Part shown: positions 32,501 through 34,277 of the stretch, in pieces
How positions within the stretch are numbered: position 1 is the stretch's first letter
Layout: each line of letters starts with the position of its first letter
Position numbers and translations under genes: made by a program
Assembly: GCA_022615805.1 (NCBI GenBank)
Contig: JAKEGO010000152.1
Span: forward strand, 1 to 34,277
Source: Thermoplasmata archaeon
GTDB taxonomy: Archaea; Thermoplasmatota; JAKEGO01
DNA length: 34,277 bases
Reading direction: 5' to 3'
The notes under the pieces: generated by a model
Seen by the model: the letters and a program-made list of their open reading frames with translations, nothing else
Told to the model about the DNA's origin: nothing
The model's database searches: none

Positions 32501-32704
32501 GCACTCCCGCGAGCAGGACGGCGCCCCCCTCACCTCCATGACGTAGGCTTCGGAAGCACCGCGCACCTCGCCCCTGCTCCCTCCCAGGAGCCCCACGGCA
32601 TCGAACCCGGTCTTCGCTGGCAGTGCGATCCCTCCGTAATTTCGGTCATCCCCGCGCATCTCAGGCCCGCGCCGCCCCTTTCGCGCGCCCGCATCCCAGG
32701 CCAT
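29519..32704 (-). CDS. Fusion oxidoreductase: GltD-like NAD(P)H module, ferredoxin clusters, MvhD-like and degenerate CCG (HdrB/GlpC-like) domains
   Basis: This 1061-residue protein is a fusion. Residues 60-140 hold the GltD/DPD-type Fe-S domain (C64, C68, C103, C107, C111, C115: SCSRECPAG, CGRVCTRPCEAGC). Residues 155-470 form the flavoprotein domain, with FAD motif VAIVGAGPAGLTAA (156-169), NADPH motif VVIGGGSTAVDAARTA (about 281-296) and GVFAAGDVELGPATVVEA (about 427-444). A cysteine cluster CLTCGPCALCDVCVPTC and two [4Fe-4S] motifs (CIGCGRCEEAC, CSSCSACVSICPTG) follow. Next is a segment like MvhD (VLVVGPDASCGSHYIERGKG), then two HdrB/GlpC-like CCG repeats in which C-C-G is altered (LACPSRG; GSCGSTG). 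It starts near 32704, 13 bases or so after the likely transcription start. It is the first gene of the operon and is translationally coupled (ATGA) to the next. Probable role: electron exchange with NAD(P)H, ferredoxin or a thiol/disulfide partner. Confidence 0.82.
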   Translation of the reverse strand: MAWDAGARKGRRGPEMRGDDRNYGGIALPAKTGFDAVGLLGGSRGEVRGASEAYVMEVRGAPSCSRECPAGVNVKAYIGLIANRRFEEAVDVIREANPFPLVCGRVCTRPCEAGCEQSETGDPVAIRDLKRFAADFELARRPAVAEPCPVLHEERVAIVGAGPAGLTAAVDLVHLGYRVVVMEAGDEPGGMLRYGIPPYRLPKRVLAREIDWIRGLGVEVRTRTRVDDPVALLTEGYSAVLVAGGAPLAMPLGIPGEDAEGVMDALALLRAVNRGERPDLRGRTVVIGGGSTAVDAARTAARLRAEVTLAYRRGREEMPADPQEVAEAEAEGVAVRTLAIPKRVVVKGGRVTEVEFISARLGEPDGSGRRRPEPVKGSEFKIAADHVLTAIGAMPDVGTACGPGFTTGGGLVAVGDDCATSVTGVFAAGDVELGPATVVEAIGRGHVAAAGIDAYLAGRAFVPPDPRAVPVPVVLRPGSLRGRPREGGQTRHGPSDASCFDDATCTMDETVAVGEASRCLTCGPCALCDVCVPTCGSKQLVATVRGASFLLKVPPELAREVAFGGLGSIDVVTDGGERTVGLRTLTAAVDATLCIGCGRCEEACAYRAISTVVRKGETPVAEVAHDACSSCSACVSICPTGAISQGPMSDGAVLGRVREVRTADGDIAFAALWTLPAPTFGGRDGIVEVMHERRPTPAFLVRALAAAGRGVLVVGPDASCGSHYIERGKGPAEAVAGARALVSLSGVSPERIGYAAVPAGTDPGVAFGDFARRLDAIGLEPLDLPATPGGIGPLGDALAAIRLMASRPDGPMDDPFGGLEPAGEGRPALFEGCIPMLAAVGALHDLFDLVPMRDAARRLALGTGVAEGGVPGLACPSRGLAADGDPSRRKAVERIARLNRKALSTASPSRLVISTPEAFASMKSARGIEVTALPEALMSAIEGGDMAPLGLTVGLHGACSMEDDPFLTPFRRLLEMAGARVVTLKGSCGSTGLAASDAEARRASDALVAEAAAAGASLVACTSPNCLSHMLMTRREGAWRTDAMEVTDPYRLVLLSMEGER

Positions 32705-32735
32705 CCAGCAGGGGAGTGGATACCGTTATATGACT

Positions 32736-32748
32736 GCGTATAAAAATC
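32736..32748 (-). promoter_or_regulatory. TATA box of the three-gene redox operon
   Basis: On the minus strand, ATTTTTATACGCA lies about 35-40 bases before the ATG at 32704. No Shine-Dalgarno precedes that ATG, so a short leader is expected. Confidence 0.55.
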
Positions 32749-32849
32749 CTTTGGACCTCGTCGAGCCCGTCGCCGGACCCGTTCGCATCATCCGCGTCAT
32801 TGAATAAAAATCAAGCGTCGGCCGAGAGGCGTCTCCGTTTCGACGGTAA

Positions 32850-32861
32850 TGTTTATTATCC
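32850..32861 (+). promoter_or_regulatory. TATA box of the 32891 gene
   Basis: TGTTTATTATCC lies about 30-40 bases before the ATG at 32891. The in-frame ATG at 32849 overlaps this element and so is not the start. Confidence 0.6.
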
Positions 32862-32890
32862 GAGGAGCGCGATGCATCCGAGGTGAGGCC

Positions 32891-33610
32891 ATGCTCGACT
32901 TTCTCCATGACGGAGAGGTCGTAATAAAGGTGCTCCTCCAGGTGGACCGCCCGGAGGACTACTGCGAGGAGATGACAGGGCTGTTCCACGACCTCAAGGA
33001 GGTCCACGACAGGGCCGTCAGGATCATTGAGGTCCGCAAGGTCCGAGGGAACACCCTGCTGATATCGAGGGAGCGCTACTACCTCGTGTACCTGATCCTC
33101 CATACCCGAGCCGACATGACGGCCCTCTTCCTCCGGATGGCCGGGTCGGCCGAGAGGGAGGACCTCCTCGACACGATGACCCTCGGCTCCTTCCTCCAGT
33201 TGCGGCTTTACATGGGCATGGACGATCCCCGGCGGCAAATGATCGAGGACGCCGCCCGCTCGGACACGTCCCGCGAGCGGCTGGCCGAGTTCAGGAACGG
33301 AGCGCCCATTCTCGGCTCTAGGGGCCAGATAATCACGCCCGAGTTCCTGGCCAAGCTCGACGCCCATGTGAACGCGCTCGACCACCGGGCGGAGACGCTC
33401 GTGACCGAATTCATGAGCCGGCCGGTCCCCTCCCTCGGACGCGCATGGTTCCCCCTCCGGAGGTATGCCACGGCCCCGATGCGGGAGCGCGAATGGATAG
33501 GATTGGACGTCGCCGGGGCGAACCTGACCTCCTTCCACGGCGCCCTCACCCGGCTCCGCGGGGTCCTCGAGAGCGAATGCGGACTGCAGGCCCCGGTGGA
33601 GCCCTGGTGA
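32891..33610 (+). CDS. Uncharacterised protein, 239 residues
   Basis: The start at 32891 follows GAGGTGAGG and a TATA box. The sequence is mainly helical and charged, without signal peptide or membrane helix. Two arginine-rich stretches (RAVRIIEVRKVRGN near 44-57 and RAWFPLRRYATAPMRERE near 180-197) might bind nucleic acid or nucleotides, but no known motif appears. It includes EDYCEEMTGLFHDLKEVHD (about 24-42) and a central LGSFLQLRLYMGMDDPR. I do not recognise a family. It is divergent from the redox operon and has its own promoter, so it need not share its function. Confidence 0.7.
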   Translation: MLDFLHDGEVVIKVLLQVDRPEDYCEEMTGLFHDLKEVHDRAVRIIEVRKVRGNTLLISRERYYLVYLILHTRADMTALFLRMAGSAEREDLLDTMTLGSFLQLRLYMGMDDPRRQMIEDAARSDTSRERLAEFRNGAPILGSRGQIITPEFLAKLDAHVNALDHRAETLVTEFMSRPVPSLGRAWFPLRRYATAPMREREWIGLDVAGANLTSFHGALTRLRGVLESECGLQAPVEPW

Positions 33611-33702
33611 ATGTCCGACGGAAATGGTCCTATGCCATGGAACTGACGGGCGACCCGGCGCGAGCGGGACCGGTCATGGCAGGCCCGGCACCCGCCGATG
33701 CA

Positions 33703-33852
33703 TCACGATCCCGGTATCAGCCCGAAGTGGAAGAGCGCCCACACGATGGCGATGAGGACCGCCACCGTGATGACGAACTTGATGATCTTGATGATGATGA
33801 ACACGATCAGCAGGAGCGCCAGGATCACGAACAGCAACAGGAGCCACGGCAT
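33703..33852 (-). CDS. 49-residue hydrophobic membrane peptide
   Basis: From ATG 33852 the sequence reads MPWLLLLFVILALLLIVFII, then IKIIKFVITVAVLIAIVWAL, and ends HFGLIPGS. It is two closely spaced helices, or one long one, with lysines in the middle. A minus-strand TATA box (33871-33882) lies about 25 bases before this ATG, fitting a leaderless transcript; a longer start at 33909 would lie upstream of the TATA box. The function is unknown. The strong bias toward I, V, L and A with only three charged residues supports a real membrane peptide. It lies just downstream of the transposase fragment. Confidence 0.6.
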   Translation of the reverse strand: MPWLLLLFVILALLLIVFIIIKIIKFVITVAVLIAIVWALFHFGLIPGS

Positions 33853-33869
33853 GCCACGATATCCCCAGG

Positions 33870-33883
33870 AGTCTATAAAGAGG
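33870..33883 (-). promoter_or_regulatory. TATA box of the small membrane peptide gene
   Basis: On the minus strand, CCTCTTTATAGACT lies about 22-30 bases before the ATG at 33852. This fixes the short start for the 49-residue peptide. Confidence 0.55.
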
Positions 33884-33911
33884 TTACGCCCGGCGAGGCT
33901 GCGTCCCATAA

Positions 33912-34277
33912 TTAGCCCACCGCCTTTTCAAGCCTGATCCTGACCCGGAACCTGATCCGGAGGCAGACGTTGTGTGCGACGACCTTCAACCCGACCTCCC
34001 TGGACTGGTTCCACCTCTTCCTGCTGTACAGCCTGCATCCCCAGAGCCTCTTGAACGACGAGTTCGTGGCCTCGCAGTTGCTCCTCTTGCGATACACCCT
34101 CTCGAATCCTTTCCTCCTCCGTCTGTAATGCAGGATCATCCGTCTCCAAGCCGGATGTCCCTTCGCCAGAGCGGTGGCATCCTTCCTCGGCTTCAGGAAC
34201 GGTCTGCCGCCGAGGTCGGCCACGGACTGCGCGTTTTTCCTGGACGAGTAGGCTGTGTCGGCGCAGACCGGACCAAG
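33912..34277 (-). CDS. DDE transposase, C-terminal part (cut by window edge)
   Basis: The minus-strand frame is open from the window edge to TAA at 33912-33914, 121 codons. It reads VCADTAYSSRKNAQSVADLG near the edge, then GRPFLKPRKDA, and ends with a strongly basic tail (about one residue in four is R or K). ADTAYSS carries a D and RSNCEATNSSFKR carries the E expected for the DDE/D transposases of the IS4/IS5/IS1182 type. The N-terminal part lies beyond the window. The start of the open frame is at the edge, not at the internal GTG 34223. The right end of the element is not in view; I found no convincing terminal inverted repeat on the left side. Confidence 0.85.
   Translation of the reverse strand, partial: LGPVCADTAYSSRKNAQSVADLGGRPFLKPRKDATALAKGHPAWRRMILHYRRRRKGFERVYRKRSNCEATNSSFKRLWGCRLYSRKRWNQSREVGLKVVAHNVCLRIRFRVRIRLEKAVG
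33912..34277 (-). mobile_element. Left end of an insertion sequence (partial)
   Basis: The transposase reading frame indicates an insertion sequence that continues beyond the window. The exact element boundary between 33852 and 33912 cannot be fixed because no terminal repeat is visible without its partner. Confidence 0.55.

Overview
The window is a GC-rich, gene-dense piece of an archaeal chromosome. Archaeal origin is firm. It carries genes that are essentially archaeal (archaeosine synthase ArcS, wyosine-pathway Taw2, UPF0179, an archaellin/pilin-like protein), TATA boxes about 25-30 bases before several starts with little or no leader, and many ATGA/GTGA/TGATG gene overlaps. A Thermoplasmatota-type host is my best guess, from the very large FG-GAP/CARDB surface protein and the general gene mix, but this is inference. 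Almost all stops are TGA; TAA and TAG are rare.

Layout. 1-242(-): start of an amidohydrolase that runs off the left edge. 319-1047(+): an uncharacterised protein whose frame is interrupted by one clean in-frame TAG at 676-678. 1151-4270(+): a small membrane protein, a sugar-1-phosphate nucleotidyltransferase and a lipid-linked-glycan flippase. 4468-5121(+): PurN. 5272-5944(+): two adjacent winged-helix regulators behind a promoter with a palindromic operator. 6047-6487(-): a PPC/DUF296 protein. 6629-8160(+): two pilin-like secreted/membrane proteins. 8433-13222(+): a DUF4350 / MoxR ATPase / DUF58 / membrane-protein operon whose promoter carries the same operator layout as the regulators. 13302-15699(+): the tRNA modification pair ArcS and Taw2. 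15859-16284(-): UPF0179. 16523-18221(+): a DUF354 protein and RNase HII. 18579-26234(+): a 2551-residue secreted, membrane-anchored protein with calcium-type FG-GAP repeats, a discoidin-like region and CARDB domains. 26227-32704(-): a tightly coupled three-gene redox operon. 32891-33610(+): an unrecognised protein. 33703-33852(-): a 49-residue membrane peptide. 33912-34277(-): the C-terminal end of a DDE transposase that runs off the right edge.

How the parts work together. The MoxR-DUF58-DUF4350 operon and the two pilin-like genes look like a cell-envelope assembly block; the two winged-helix proteins are good candidates for its regulators because both promoters share TGGTNNTNACCA exactly 21 bases before TTTATA, plus a TGGT half-site 19 bases further upstream. 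The minus-strand operon couples a DAO-family amine/amino-acid dehydrogenase to a [2Fe-2S]/FAD/2x[4Fe-4S]/BFD subunit and to a fusion of a GltD-type NAD(P)H module, ferredoxin, an MvhD-like segment and degenerate HdrB/GlpC-like CCG domains. This suggests an unusual soluble electron-transfer, possibly electron-bifurcating, amino-acid or N-methyl-amino-acid dehydrogenase. These two blocks and the in-frame amber codon are the most interesting content.
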